Positions 7,224-13,703 of a DNA stretch of 22,758 nt are shown here, piece by piece. Within the stretch, counting starts at the first letter, position 1, and every line of letters begins with the position of its first letter. Location: positions 1 to 22,758 of the IMG/VR virus record IMGVR_UViG_3300047320_000296; one strand, written 5' to 3'. This stretch comes from a virus. The notes below the pieces were generated by a model, which was given only the letters and a program-made list of their open reading frames with translations, was not told where the DNA came from and did no database searches. Position numbers and translations under genes: made by a program.

Positions 7224-7852
7224 TCCTCGGGGTCGTCGGCCCGGATGATGGAGGCGAGGTCGCCGTCGGCGGCGGCTCGCAGGACTTCGTCGATCGACCG
7301 CCGTTCGGTGGTGAGCCCGGAGAGGGCCACGGCGCGCTGGTCGTCGGGAAGGGAAGCCCGCAGCCCGGACTCGGAGTCGAGGTAGGCGGGGTAGACGACG
7401 GGGCCGGTGTCGTAGAGGCGGATCACCTTGAGGGTCCGCAGCGGGAAGTCCTCGGGGGTGAAGCCCCAGTCGACCTCGACGGTGCGGAAGCTGAACGACG
7501 CGCCGTCGATGTCGCCCCGCCCGGCGGAGACGACGAGGTCCCGGCCGACCTGGGTGTCGGGCATGTCGATCTCGAACCGGAGGCCCTCCTTGTCCTCCTC
7601 CAGGTCCATGGTGTTCTTCTCCCGGCCGGCCTGGTGGCGGCCGAGGAGCAGCGACGGGTCGTGGTTGAGGAGCCCGCGGATGTCGCCTTCGGCGACGGTC
7701 TGGGTGCAGGCGCCCTCGGCGACCTGCTCGACGAACCCGCCGAGGTTCTGGGAGTACCGGTTCCACACGGGGGCGTGGCCGATGAGGACATGGCCCTCAT
7801 CGCCGTCGGCGCGCAGCCGCAGGTTGCTGACGATGGTGCGCTGTTCCTTCAT
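7145..7852 (-). CDS. prohead protease, HK97 type (peptidase family U35)
   Basis: The protein has 235 residues; its ATG overlaps the portal stop (ATGA). The likely catalytic residues are His64 in LLNHDPSLLLGR and Ser119 in DGASFSF, and the family segment GPVVYPAY is at 150-157. Residues 1-165 form the protease core; the C-terminal 70 residues are charged and helical. The protease cleaves the delta domain of the capsid protein after prohead assembly and then degrades itself. It sits in the standard position between portal and capsid genes. The last codons share a 16-base repeat with the following non-coding gap. Confidence 0.9.
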   Translation of the reverse strand: MKEQRTIVSNLRLRADGDEGHVLIGHAPVWNRYSQNLGGFVEQVAEGACTQTVAEGDIRGLLNHDPSLLLGRHQAGREKNTMDLEEDKEGLRFEIDMPDTQVGRDLVVSAGRGDIDGASFSFRTVEVDWGFTPEDFPLRTLKVIRLYDTGPVVYPAYLDSESGLRASLPDDQRAVALSGLTTERRSIDEVLRAAADGDLASIIRADDPEEPRATHSSDEMARALHELQGRRWAPA

Positions 7853-9135
7853 GTGGGGGCCTCCAGTTCGAGGAGCTCTCGGAGGGCGTTGGCCAGGCGT
7901 GCGCCGGACCGGTCGCCTTGCGGGTTGTCGAGGGTCGTCATGTTCAGCGGCTGCATGTAGCTGTCGCCGCCCTTGACCGGCGGCTGGTTCTCCAGGGCGC
8001 GGATGTCGTTGACCGACAGCCAGCCCCACTGGCGGCCCGTCCGGTAGGCCTCGTACCTCGACTTGGTGTCGCCCCGCAGGAGGCCCTCGACGTTGAACAC
8101 CGTCGACTGGGGGCGGGCCAGCATCCGCGACTGGCCGAGTTCGTTGCGGACGATCCACGGTCGCAGCGTGTGGACGACGAACCCGACGGCTTGTTCTTCG
8201 ATGCCGGTCCCCCAGGAGGTGGACCGCTCGACGTCGCCGACCAGGTGGGGGGCGACCCGGTAGAAGCGGGCGATCTCTGCCACCTGGAACTTGCGCGTCT
8301 CGAGGAACTGGGCGTGCTCGGGCGGCACCGTCATCTGCTTCCACTTCGCCCCGTCGGACAGCACCCCGGGACGGTGGGCCTTGCCGGGCTTGGAGTGGTG
8401 TTCCTCCCAGCCGTCCTTGAGCCGGTCGACGACGTCCTGGGTGGCGGGGCCGTCGAGTTCGATGACCCCGCCGGCGTGGGTGCCTTGACCGAAGAACCGG
8501 GCGCCGTACTCCTCGGTGACCAGCCCCAGGCCGATGGCCTGCTTGGCCCGCTCGATCGGCGACGCCCCCTTGAGCGAACCGGCCAGGCGGTGAGCCCGGA
8601 AGTGCAGGACCCCCGACGGCCCGCCGAATCGGTACGCCTGCGCGGTCACGACCGCGCCGTCGTCGGTGAGGAAGTCGATCAGCTTCTCTCGCCGCGGCCC
8701 GGGCCCGGAGGTGCGGCGGTAGACCCGGACGACCCGCTGCGGGTTGAGGGGCCAGACCTCGACGATCTTGCCGAGCCGGTCGACGATGACCTCGGCGTAG
8801 CCGTTGCCGTCCATGAGCAGCGAGGTGACGATCGCCTCGTTGAACGACTGCCGGTCGTCCTCGGGGTTCGGCTCTTCGATCCAGGCCGGCTGGTTCTTGA
8901 CCGGCGTCCGGATCTTCCCGTCGGCCTGCACCGCGGCGACGGGGAGGGTCGAGATCTCGTCGCTGATGAGGGTGACACAGGCGTGGACGGCGGAGAGCCG
9001 GAGCGCTTGGGCCTGGTTGACAGCCTTGCCGGCGTAGGTGTTGCCGCCGTCGTCGCCTTCGCCACTGGCCCACCGGCCCCAGAAGTCATGGGACTTGATG
9101 GTCCGCCCCTCGATCAGGTTGCGGACGAGGCTCAT
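7849..9135 (-). CDS. portal protein, HK97/SPP1-like
   Basis: This protein of 428 residues starts at ATG overlapping the stop of the small membrane gene (ATGA). Expected portal features are present: NQAQALRLSAVHACVTLISDEISTLP near the N-terminus, the LLMDGNGYAEVIVDR region, SPIERAKQAIGLGLVTEEYGARFF in the middle, and AQFLETRKFQVAEIARFYRVAPHLVGD followed by GTGIEEQ towards the end. This is the HK97 gp3 family. Twelve copies form the ring at one capsid vertex through which DNA is packaged and ejected and to which terminase and connectors bind. Length and gene order are usual for the family. Confidence 0.92.
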   Translation of the reverse strand: MSLVRNLIEGRTIKSHDFWGRWASGEGDDGGNTYAGKAVNQAQALRLSAVHACVTLISDEISTLPVAAVQADGKIRTPVKNQPAWIEEPNPEDDRQSFNEAIVTSLLMDGNGYAEVIVDRLGKIVEVWPLNPQRVVRVYRRTSGPGPRREKLIDFLTDDGAVVTAQAYRFGGPSGVLHFRAHRLAGSLKGASPIERAKQAIGLGLVTEEYGARFFGQGTHAGGVIELDGPATQDVVDRLKDGWEEHHSKPGKAHRPGVLSDGAKWKQMTVPPEHAQFLETRKFQVAEIARFYRVAPHLVGDVERSTSWGTGIEEQAVGFVVHTLRPWIVRNELGQSRMLARPQSTVFNVEGLLRGDTKSRYEAYRTGRQWGWLSVNDIRALENQPPVKGGDSYMQPLNMTTLDNPQGDRSGARLANALRELLELEAPT

Positions 9136-9290
9136 TCGTCGGCCTTCTGTGGCGGGTCGAGAGCGAGCCCGACGGCCACCAGGACGACGCCGGCGACGAC
9201 GAAGCCGAGGAACGGGGCGATCAGGTAGCAGCCGTGGACCACCGCGGCGGCGCCGGTCAGCTCGATGAGGGTGCTGATGATCTGGCGCAT
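9132..9290 (-). CDS. small membrane protein between terminase and portal
   Basis: This 52-residue protein starts at ATG behind a strong AAGGAGG site that overlaps the terminase stop. It is nearly all hydrophobic from residue 4 to 43 and breaks at CYLIAP, so it may have one long or two short membrane segments, followed by a charged tail (DPPQKADE). Small membrane proteins occur at this place in many actinophages without an assigned role. It could belong to the packaging or head module, or have a separate function in the host membrane. Confidence 0.7.
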   Translation of the reverse strand: MRQIISTLIELTGAAAVVHGCYLIAPFLGFVVAGVVLVAVGLALDPPQKADE

Positions 9291-9301
9291 CCGGGCCTCC
9301 T

Positions 9302-10876
9302 TCACAGGGACACGAAGTCCGGGCTCTTCGGGCGGGGCGGCTGGACACCGAGCGCCCACTTCGCGGCGGTGACCGCGACGAGCGGGGCGATGTCGGTCGA
9401 GGACTTCTTGCGGTCCCAGACCCAGGCGTCGGTCAACGGGCGGGTCTGAGCGGTGGCCGCGGCGACGTCGAGCACCGGTTGGGGACGGTGGCGGAGCCCC
9501 TGGGCGGGGTGTTCTTCGACGATGGAGACCTGGTCGTAGAAGGCGCCGCAGGACGGGCCGAGCGCCCGCCAGGGCAGGAACCGGATCCCGGCGACCTCCT
9601 CGATCTCTTCGCCGTCGTCACCGACCGGGGTGAGCGACGACACGGGCGCGCCATTGGCCTGCCAGGTGACCGCGACGAGACCGGCGGTGTCCTTGCGTTC
9701 GGTCAGCCACGGGATCACCCAGTCGGTCCCGGCCCGTGAGGCGACGATCTCGACGTGGGTGAGGCCGTCGGATCGGTGGCCGGCAACGGCGATGTGGGCG
9801 GTGGAGCGGTCCCAGGCGAAGTCGACGGCGAACACGAGCGGGTTGCCCTCAGGGATGGAGGACTTCTTGTCGGTGGTGGCTTCCCAGGTCCCGGGCGGGA
9901 ACGGTCCTTCGACCGAGCCGTCGGACCACTGGCACAGGACCTCGGTGCGGAACACCCACTCGGGATCGGTGGCGGCGTCACCGGCGAGGACCCGCTCGGA
10001 GATCATGTGGCCGAGCGACGGGTTGGCCTGCGCCCAGCCCTTCCGGTCCCCGATCGCGCAGCCCGGTTGGGCGGACCATTCGAAGATGCCGATCGTGTGG
10101 GCGTCGTCGAGATCGTCGTCGAGGTCCTCGGCGTCAGGGTCGTCGACTTCGGTCAGGCCGTCCGGGTCACCGAGGGCGTCGTGCGCCATCTTGCGCAGGT
10201 AGCGGAGCACGATGGAGGCGGCGTCACCTGCGTTGGACACCCCCCAGATCTGGGCCCGTTCCTTGGTCTGGGTGGTCTTGGTGACCGCCGCCCACGAGTC
10301 CCACGACTGGTGTTCCCGCAGCTCGTCGAGCAGGACCAGCTCGGCGCCGGCGAACCCGCGCCCGCCGCGCCGTGACGCCGCGGCGACCTTGTACCGCTCG
10401 CCGGTGTCGAGCTTCAAGGTCTTCTTGCCGTTGACCCGGGTGACCTGGTCGATCTTGTCGGCCAGCTCCTCGACGCCCTCGGCGAGTTCGATGGCGGACT
10501 CCCAGACCTCCTCGGCGACGTCGAGGTTCTGGGCGGTGCCGATGGTCAGGTGGCAGTCGTCGCAGTACATCCGCCACAACGTGAGGACCTGGAGGACCGT
10601 CGACTTGCCGTTCTGTCGGCCGACCAGCAGCACGATCCGCCGGAACCGGAACGTCCCATCCTCCAGCAGCTCGAGGGCGTGGAGGAGAAGCCACTTCTGC
10701 CAGGGCCACAGGACGATCCCCAGGATCTTCTCGGCGAACTCGATCGCCTCGTAGCCGAGGGTGGTGGCCCGGGTCAGCCGGCGCAGCGGCGGCGTGAAGA
10801 CCCGCGGGGTCTTCGACCCGTACCTAGGCGGATCGCTTGGCCCGCCGCTTCGCTTTGAGCTCGTCGACCTTGCCAC
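9302..10876 (-). CDS. terL: terminase large subunit
   Basis: The protein has 524 residues. The start is GTG with GAGGAG seven bases upstream, giving a 53-base overlap with terS. Walker A is GRQNGKST (86-93) and Walker B is LVLLDE (180-185), making the ATPase half. The second half is the nuclease, beginning with VFAVDFAWDRSTAHIAV, where the Asp is a probable metal ligand. TerL pumps DNA into the prohead through the portal and cuts the concatemer. An acidic run (DDPDAEDLDDDLDD, around 245-260) sits between the halves. It lacks an obvious second-family fusion. Assignment is very secure. Confidence 0.95.
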   Translation of the reverse strand: MARSTSSKRSGGPSDPPRYGSKTPRVFTPPLRRLTRATTLGYEAIEFAEKILGIVLWPWQKWLLLHALELLEDGTFRFRRIVLLVGRQNGKSTVLQVLTLWRMYCDDCHLTIGTAQNLDVAEEVWESAIELAEGVEELADKIDQVTRVNGKKTLKLDTGERYKVAAASRRGGRGFAGAELVLLDELREHQSWDSWAAVTKTTQTKERAQIWGVSNAGDAASIVLRYLRKMAHDALGDPDGLTEVDDPDAEDLDDDLDDAHTIGIFEWSAQPGCAIGDRKGWAQANPSLGHMISERVLAGDAATDPEWVFRTEVLCQWSDGSVEGPFPPGTWEATTDKKSSIPEGNPLVFAVDFAWDRSTAHIAVAGHRSDGLTHVEIVASRAGTDWVIPWLTERKDTAGLVAVTWQANGAPVSSLTPVGDDGEEIEEVAGIRFLPWRALGPSCGAFYDQVSIVEEHPAQGLRHRPQPVLDVAAATAQTRPLTDAWVWDRKKSSTDIAPLVAVTAAKWALGVQPPRPKSPDFVSL

Positions 10877-11162
10877 CCGGCTTCTCCTCGCCCTTGGGGA
10901 GGCGCACCCGACCGGCCGGGGTCAGTCCGAGCGACTCGCAGAACTTCAGGTAGGTCGGCAGCGACACGTTGTCGTTCTGCGGGACCTTCGGCCGCCCCTC
11001 CGCCCCAGCATCCGCGAGCGCCCAGTCGACGATCACGTCCCAGGCGTCGATCTTCCGGGCCACCGCCCGCAACGCCTCCACCGCCCCCGCGTCCGAAACG
11101 GTCAGATGCGTCGCGGCGGCCAACGCCCGCTCAGTCGCGGCGACCAGGGTGGAAGCGGTCAT
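10824..11162 (-). CDS. terS: terminase small subunit, P27-like
   Basis: The protein has 112 residues. The N-terminal 55 residues are helical and Ala-rich. The segment NDNVSLPTYLKFCESLGLTPAGRVRL resembles the C-terminal part of P27-family small terminases, which recognise the packaging site. The C-terminus is basic (DELKAKRRAKRSA) and overlaps terL by 53 bases. The ribosome binding site is weak (GAGGT about ten bases away). Just upstream is a repeat pair that might be a packaging site. The call rests on the family-like segment and on position directly before terL. Confidence 0.7.
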   Translation of the reverse strand: MTASTLVAATERALAAATHLTVSDAGAVEALRAVARKIDAWDVIVDWALADAGAEGRPKVPQNDNVSLPTYLKFCESLGLTPAGRVRLPKGEEKPGGKVDELKAKRRAKRSA

Positions 11163-11293
11163 CGGTCAGGCGACCTCGCTCAATCGGCAAGGCCCTCGCG
11201 ACCCCCCTCGCGAAACCCAGGGGGGAGATCTTTCGGAGAGGGCGGGGTCTTCGTTGCAGGTTCAGGTCGTGGAGTTTCGACCCGCCCCCCCGG
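11163..11293. other. gap between HNH gene and terS: candidate packaging or operator site
   Basis: This 131-base gap has no gene. Plus-strand CCCTCGCGA occurs at 11193-11201 and 11205-11213, twelve bases apart; each contains the palindrome TCGCGA. C- and G-runs flank it on both sides. A cos or terminase binding site often lies beside terS, and an HNH gene next to terminase fits a cos phage. This is a positional inference; no overhang can be read from sequence alone. Confidence 0.3.
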
Positions 11294-11581
11294 TTACCAG
11301 GGGCGGGAGGTGGTGCCGAGTGCGGGTTTGGGGGTGCGGGGTCCTCGGCTGGTGTTGCAGCGGAGGTGGGCGGGCCGGAGGTTGGCGGGGTCTTCGGCGA
11401 GGCGGAGGTCGACGGAGCGGGGGACGGCGTGGTCGACGGAGAAGCTGGCGGGGTCAGGCCAGGTGAGGCGGTAGTCGATGGGCTGGCCGCACAGCCAGCA
11501 CGGCAGGTGCTGGGCTCGGAGGTTGGCTTGGAGCTGGCGCCACCGGTGTCCGGACCGGCCGGCGCTACGAGGCTGCGTCAT
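11294..11581 (-). CDS. HNH endonuclease next to terminase
   Basis: This 95-residue HNH protein starts at ATG behind GGGAGGGG. It shows C28-x2-C31 (CWLC), the first His in SVDHAVPRS (D50, H51), Asn67 in ANLRP, and H72-x2-C75 before N76, the expected beta-beta-alpha-metal layout. HNH proteins next to small terminase genes take part in cos cleavage and packaging in several phages, such as HK97 gp74. A homing role is possible but the compact, in-line position favours packaging. The region upstream contains a candidate promoter and a long hairpin, so this may be the first gene of the late transcript. Confidence 0.8.
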   Translation of the reverse strand: MTQPRSAGRSGHRWRQLQANLRAQHLPCWLCGQPIDYRLTWPDPASFSVDHAVPRSVDLRLAEDPANLRPAHLRCNTSRGPRTPKPALGTTSRPW

Positions 11582-11613
11582 CGGCTCGGACCCCTCCCGC
11601 GCTGTGACGCGAC

Positions 11614-11654
11614 GAGAGCCGTGGACTCCGGCAGGACCGGGGGACACGGCTCTC
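11614..11654 (-). promoter_or_regulatory. long hairpin in the leader of the HNH/terminase operon
   Basis: Perfect 10-base arms, GAGAGCCGTG and CACGGCTCTC, are separated by 21 bases. Inside the loop CCGG pairs again with CCGG. In RNA this makes a long branched or extended stem ending 32 bases before the HNH start codon. No T-run follows, so an intrinsic terminator is unlikely. It may regulate the operon or be a protein binding site. Confidence 0.55.
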
Positions 11655-11667
11655 AACTTCAAGGCGG

Positions 11668-11697
11668 AGAGTAGTGACACGGATGTGGTTTGGTCAA
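11668..11697 (-). promoter_or_regulatory. candidate promoter for the packaging/structural operon
   Basis: On the minus strand TTGACC (11692-11697) and TACTCT (11668-11673) are 18 bases apart, a fair match to a sigma-70-type promoter reading toward the HNH and terminase genes. The -35 lies in nested short palindromes (GGTC-N3-GACC and GGAC-N4-GTCC). The 11-base repeat CGTGTCACTAC overlaps the -10 side and recurs 55 bases upstream. Confidence 0.45.
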
Positions 11698-11736
11698 GGA
11701 CCCTTGTCCCGCATGGGATCGGAGGGTAGTGACACG
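11671..11736. repeat. pair of 11-base direct repeats flanking the candidate promoter
   Basis: GTAGTGACACG occurs at 11671-11681 and 11726-11736 on the plus strand. The copies bracket the -35 element at 11692-11697, a layout expected of two operators. Confidence 0.6.
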
Positions 11737-11972
11737 AGCGTGCGTCGCCAGCGTCGCTTCGGGCCTGGCGGTCGGCGCTCGTTGCCGAACAGATCGGCCT
11801 GTACGCGTGGTCTGGATGGGGTGTCCCCACGTCGCCCGGGCGGGGAGGTCAGCCTCGAGGTGGAAGCCGGCGGCCTTGACGCTGGCACCGTCTGGGGTGG
11901 GTCGTTGTGGCGGTGATGGTCGGCGATGAACCGTCGGGCAGCCCGCAACGTGATCGGTCGGCGGACCAGCAA
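11694..11972 (-). pseudogene. decayed XF1762-like (acetyltransferase-like) gene
   Basis: Conserved fragments of one protein appear in two frames. Frame 0 begins VRRPITLRAARRFIADHHRHNDPP, like the N-terminus of XF1762-type proteins common in actinobacteria and their phages. The next frame then reads SVKAAGFHLEADLPARATWG, like the C-terminal third. Frame 0 resumes with DTPSRPRVQADLF and the usual basic end PGPKRRW. About 80 residues normally between the first two parts are missing. The second frame change falls in a G-run (TGGGGAC), consistent with loss of one base. The 92-codon open frame is therefore not an intact gene. The family match is from memory. Confidence 0.65.
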
Positions 11973-11975
11973 ACG

Positions 11976-12266
11976 TCAGCGCCGCAGCGTCGTGTTGCAC
12001 AGTCCGCAGCGGTGCAGACCGAGGGCGGCGTTGACCGTCACCCGCTCCGCCCGGGGATGAGGGCAGGCGCCGCCTGGGGATGGGCTTGCGGGTGGCGGCC
12101 GCAGTGTGGTGGTAGCCGGCCGGGTCGGGTGGGCCTCGGCCGCCGACGGGCTGGCGCAGCGGGCACGGATCCACTCGCTGATGCTCACACCCTCGGCCTT
12201 CGCCGCCTTCCGCCACGTCGCCAGCTCGGCAGGCTCGACCCGGATCGTGAAGCGAGGCGACGGCAT
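11976..12266 (-). CDS. ribbon-helix-helix protein with C-terminal zinc-like motif
   Basis: This protein of 96 residues begins MPSPRFTIRV, with a strand followed by helices (EPAELATWRKAAKAEG, SISEWIRARC), the normal layout of a ribbon-helix-helix DNA-binding domain like those of MobC or CopG relatives (residues 5-38). A Pro-rich linker follows. Residues 67-96 carry C-x-H and C-x2-C (HRCGLC), perhaps a zinc knuckle. The ATG has no Shine-Dalgarno sequence; instead a perfect palindrome stops five bases before it. Autoregulation through those palindromes is an inference. It ends four bases before the decayed gene begins. Confidence 0.7.
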   Translation of the reverse strand: MPSPRFTIRVEPAELATWRKAAKAEGVSISEWIRARCASPSAAEAHPTRPATTTLRPPPASPSPGGACPHPRAERVTVNAALGLHRCGLCNTTLRR

Positions 12267-12270
12267 CAGG

Positions 12271-12299
12271 CTGTCGCGACAGGGCAGATGTCGCGACAG
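12271..12299. promoter_or_regulatory. tandem TGTCGCGACA palindromes, likely operator
   Basis: Two perfect copies of TGTCGCGACA lie at 12272-12281 and 12289-12298, 17 bases centre to centre, directly upstream of the RHH gene start. The first copy extends to CTGTCGCGACAG. They occupy the position of the ribosome binding site and core promoter, so a bound protein would block expression. The RHH product is the obvious candidate binder. Confidence 0.65.
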
Positions 12300-12300
12300 G

Positions 12301-12402
12301 TCACGGCCACGCCCGCCCGGCCAGCCACCTACGCCAGCGGGACAGGCGGAACGCCCGACGTTGATGGCGGCGGATCCGGCGGTCGATGAAGCCGACGATC
12401 AC
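12301..12402 (-). CDS. possible 33-residue Arg-rich small protein
   Basis: A GTG at 12402 overlaps the stop of the upstream gene as GTGA, the coupling used throughout this operon, and opens a 33-codon frame ending at TGA 12301-12303, two bases before the operator palindromes. The product starts MIVGFIDRRIRRHQRR and has about a dozen arginines and four tryptophans or phenylalanines in an amphipathic pattern. It fills the only notable gap in this block. It may be a small nucleic-acid-binding or membrane-active peptide, or just an open frame. There is no recognised family. Confidence 0.4.
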   Translation of the reverse strand: MIVGFIDRRIRRHQRRAFRLSRWRRWLAGRAWP

Positions 12403-12968
12403 GACGCACGCTCCCTGCTCCGCTTCCGCAGCTCGATCACATCAGCCGGCACCGGAGGGGCGGGACGGCCACCGTTCTTGTCCCGCCAACGCTTCCGCCA
12501 CCGGTAACACGGCTCGCATCGTCCCTCCCGCCCCGGCGCCGACGGTTCCTCGCAGAACTGCTCGACACAGTCCGGGCGCCGCGGCCTGCCCTCCGAGTCG
12601 AGGTCCCGGCCCACCACCATCTCCTCCACCTTGAAACCGTCCTCCACCAGACGGGCCACCTCATGGGCCGCGCCGATCGCACGGTCCAACTCGGCCAGAG
12701 CCCGGGTCGCGCAGCCATGCACGAAATCCACCGCCGGGTCACGCTCGCCCGTCTCCCCCCGAGCCAGGGCAGCACCCGAAGTCGGGTCCGACTTCCCCGA
12801 CGCACGGCCACCCAACGTCCCCGGCCCGAACCCGTCCGGCACCGCCAACCGGGCGTCACGCTCCAGCAGGGTCACCAAGCCGCCGCCCGGCTGGATCCGC
12901 TGAGCCAGATCCCGAAGGGTCGCCGCGTACTCCCGGAGCTGATCGTTCGACGGGCCCCGACGCTTCAC
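12399..12968 (-). CDS. hypothetical protein with C-terminal Cys pairs
   Basis: This protein of 189 residues starts at GTG overlapping the MazG-like stop (GTGA); the longer TTG start at 12983 is less likely. Residues 8-45 are helical (QLREYAATLRDLAQRI). Residues 75-125 are helical and acidic. The end is basic with C134-x4-C139 and C151-x2-C154 next to YRWRKRWRDKNGGR, which suggests a zinc-binding nucleic-acid contact region. I do not recognise the family. It belongs to the small-protein tail of the replication operon, between the MazG-like protein and the small Arg-rich ORF. Confidence 0.75.
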   Translation of the reverse strand: MKRRGPSNDQLREYAATLRDLAQRIQPGGGLVTLLERDARLAVPDGFGPGTLGGRASGKSDPTSGAALARGETGERDPAVDFVHGCATRALAELDRAIGAAHEVARLVEDGFKVEEMVVGRDLDSEGRPRRPDCVEQFCEEPSAPGREGRCEPCYRWRKRWRDKNGGRPAPPVPADVIELRKRSRERAS

Positions 12969-13438
12969 GCCGGGTCGGTGCAACCGTGGAGCCGGCAGGT
13001 GCAGCCGTCACCCAGGCACATGCGGTGGAAGCCCTTCGAGCACGGAGCGCAAGTCGACGCCGCTGGGAGCCGCTCGGGGAAGCCCTGCCGCTCCGACACC
13101 CGGTTGAACTTCGACACGAGCGCCGCGGGCAGGTCGATGCCGTAGTGGTCGGCGACCAGCACCAGGTAGCAGACGACATCGGCCAGTTCGTCGCCCAGCT
13201 GGGCCATCAGCTCCTCGACCGGCGGGACCGGCTGACCGAGAGCAGCCAGGCCGGTCTCGTGCCGTCGGATCTTCTTCACGACGTTCGCTGCCTCACCCGC
13301 CTCACCACACATCGCGTTCGACCAGTCCGCCCCCGACCACTGCTCCGCCTCAGGCGGATGCCAGCGGTCACGACGGACCGCGTTCACCCTCACGATCTCG
13401 CTGACCGTCAACGTGCTGGCATCGAAGTCCTCAGGCAT
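12965..13438 (-). CDS. MazG-like nucleotide pyrophosphohydrolase with Cys-rich tail
   Basis: The protein has 157 residues. Residues 38-122 resemble MazG-like all-alpha NTP pyrophosphatases: GEAGEAANVVKK supplies E46-x2-E49, and LGDELADVVCYLV supplies E84-x2-D87, the metal-binding acidic residues. The family cleaves NTPs or dNTPs to monophosphate and pyrophosphate; in phages it may adjust nucleotide pools or interfere with host signalling. Residues 130-153 add C130-x2-C133, H138, C141, C146, C148, H151 and C153, an extra zinc-like cluster not usual for MazG. It overlaps both neighbours (8 and 4 bases). Confidence 0.8.
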   Translation of the reverse strand: MPEDFDASTLTVSEIVRVNAVRRDRWHPPEAEQWSGADWSNAMCGEAGEAANVVKKIRRHETGLAALGQPVPPVEELMAQLGDELADVVCYLVLVADHYGIDLPAALVSKFNRVSERQGFPERLPAASTCAPCSKGFHRMCLGDGCTCRLHGCTDPA

Positions 13439-13703
13439 TGCGGGCCTCCCTTGGCCGGAACGGGATCACACGGGCAGTAGGGGCGAACTCGGCCACCCGC
13501 TCACGGGCCGCCTGAAGGTCGGAGAACACGTCCTCCACCGGCCACGGCTGCGCCCCATGGGACCGGTCGACGGGCAGCTCCACCCAGACCGTCGGGAACC
13601 GGCCACGACCATCGACGCCCGACTTCACGACGACCGCCTTCTCCAGGCTGTTGCCCGCGGTGCGGACCAGGACTCGGTCGCCCTTCCTCGGACGGTCGAT
13701 CAT
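13431..13703 (-). CDS. small hypothetical protein, SH3-like barrel possible
   Basis: This 90-residue protein has its ATG overlapping the methyltransferase stop (ATGA). Residues 6-45 alternate charged and hydrophobic strands (KGDRVLVRTAGNSL, EKAVVVKSG, PTVWVELPV), suggesting a small beta barrel. The second half is a helix (VEDVFSDLQAARERVAEF) and a basic tail. There is no recognised family; it may assist nucleic-acid processing, given its neighbours, but that is only context. Confidence 0.7.
   Translation of the reverse strand: MIDRPRKGDRVLVRTAGNSLEKAVVVKSGVDGRGRFPTVWVELPVDRSHGAQPWPVEDVFSDLQAARERVAEFAPTARVIPFRPREARNA

Noticed and set aside
5777-7960. A 727-codon plus-strand open frame
   Set aside because: It covers the capsid and protease genes in antisense. 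Long antisense frames are common in GC-rich DNA, and its composition (Gly, Val, Asp, Leu runs) is not protein-like.
11976-12402. Toxin-antitoxin pair formed by the RHH protein and the Arg-rich ORF
   Set aside because: The Arg-rich ORF shows no toxin family features, and the order and operator placement separate the two genes.
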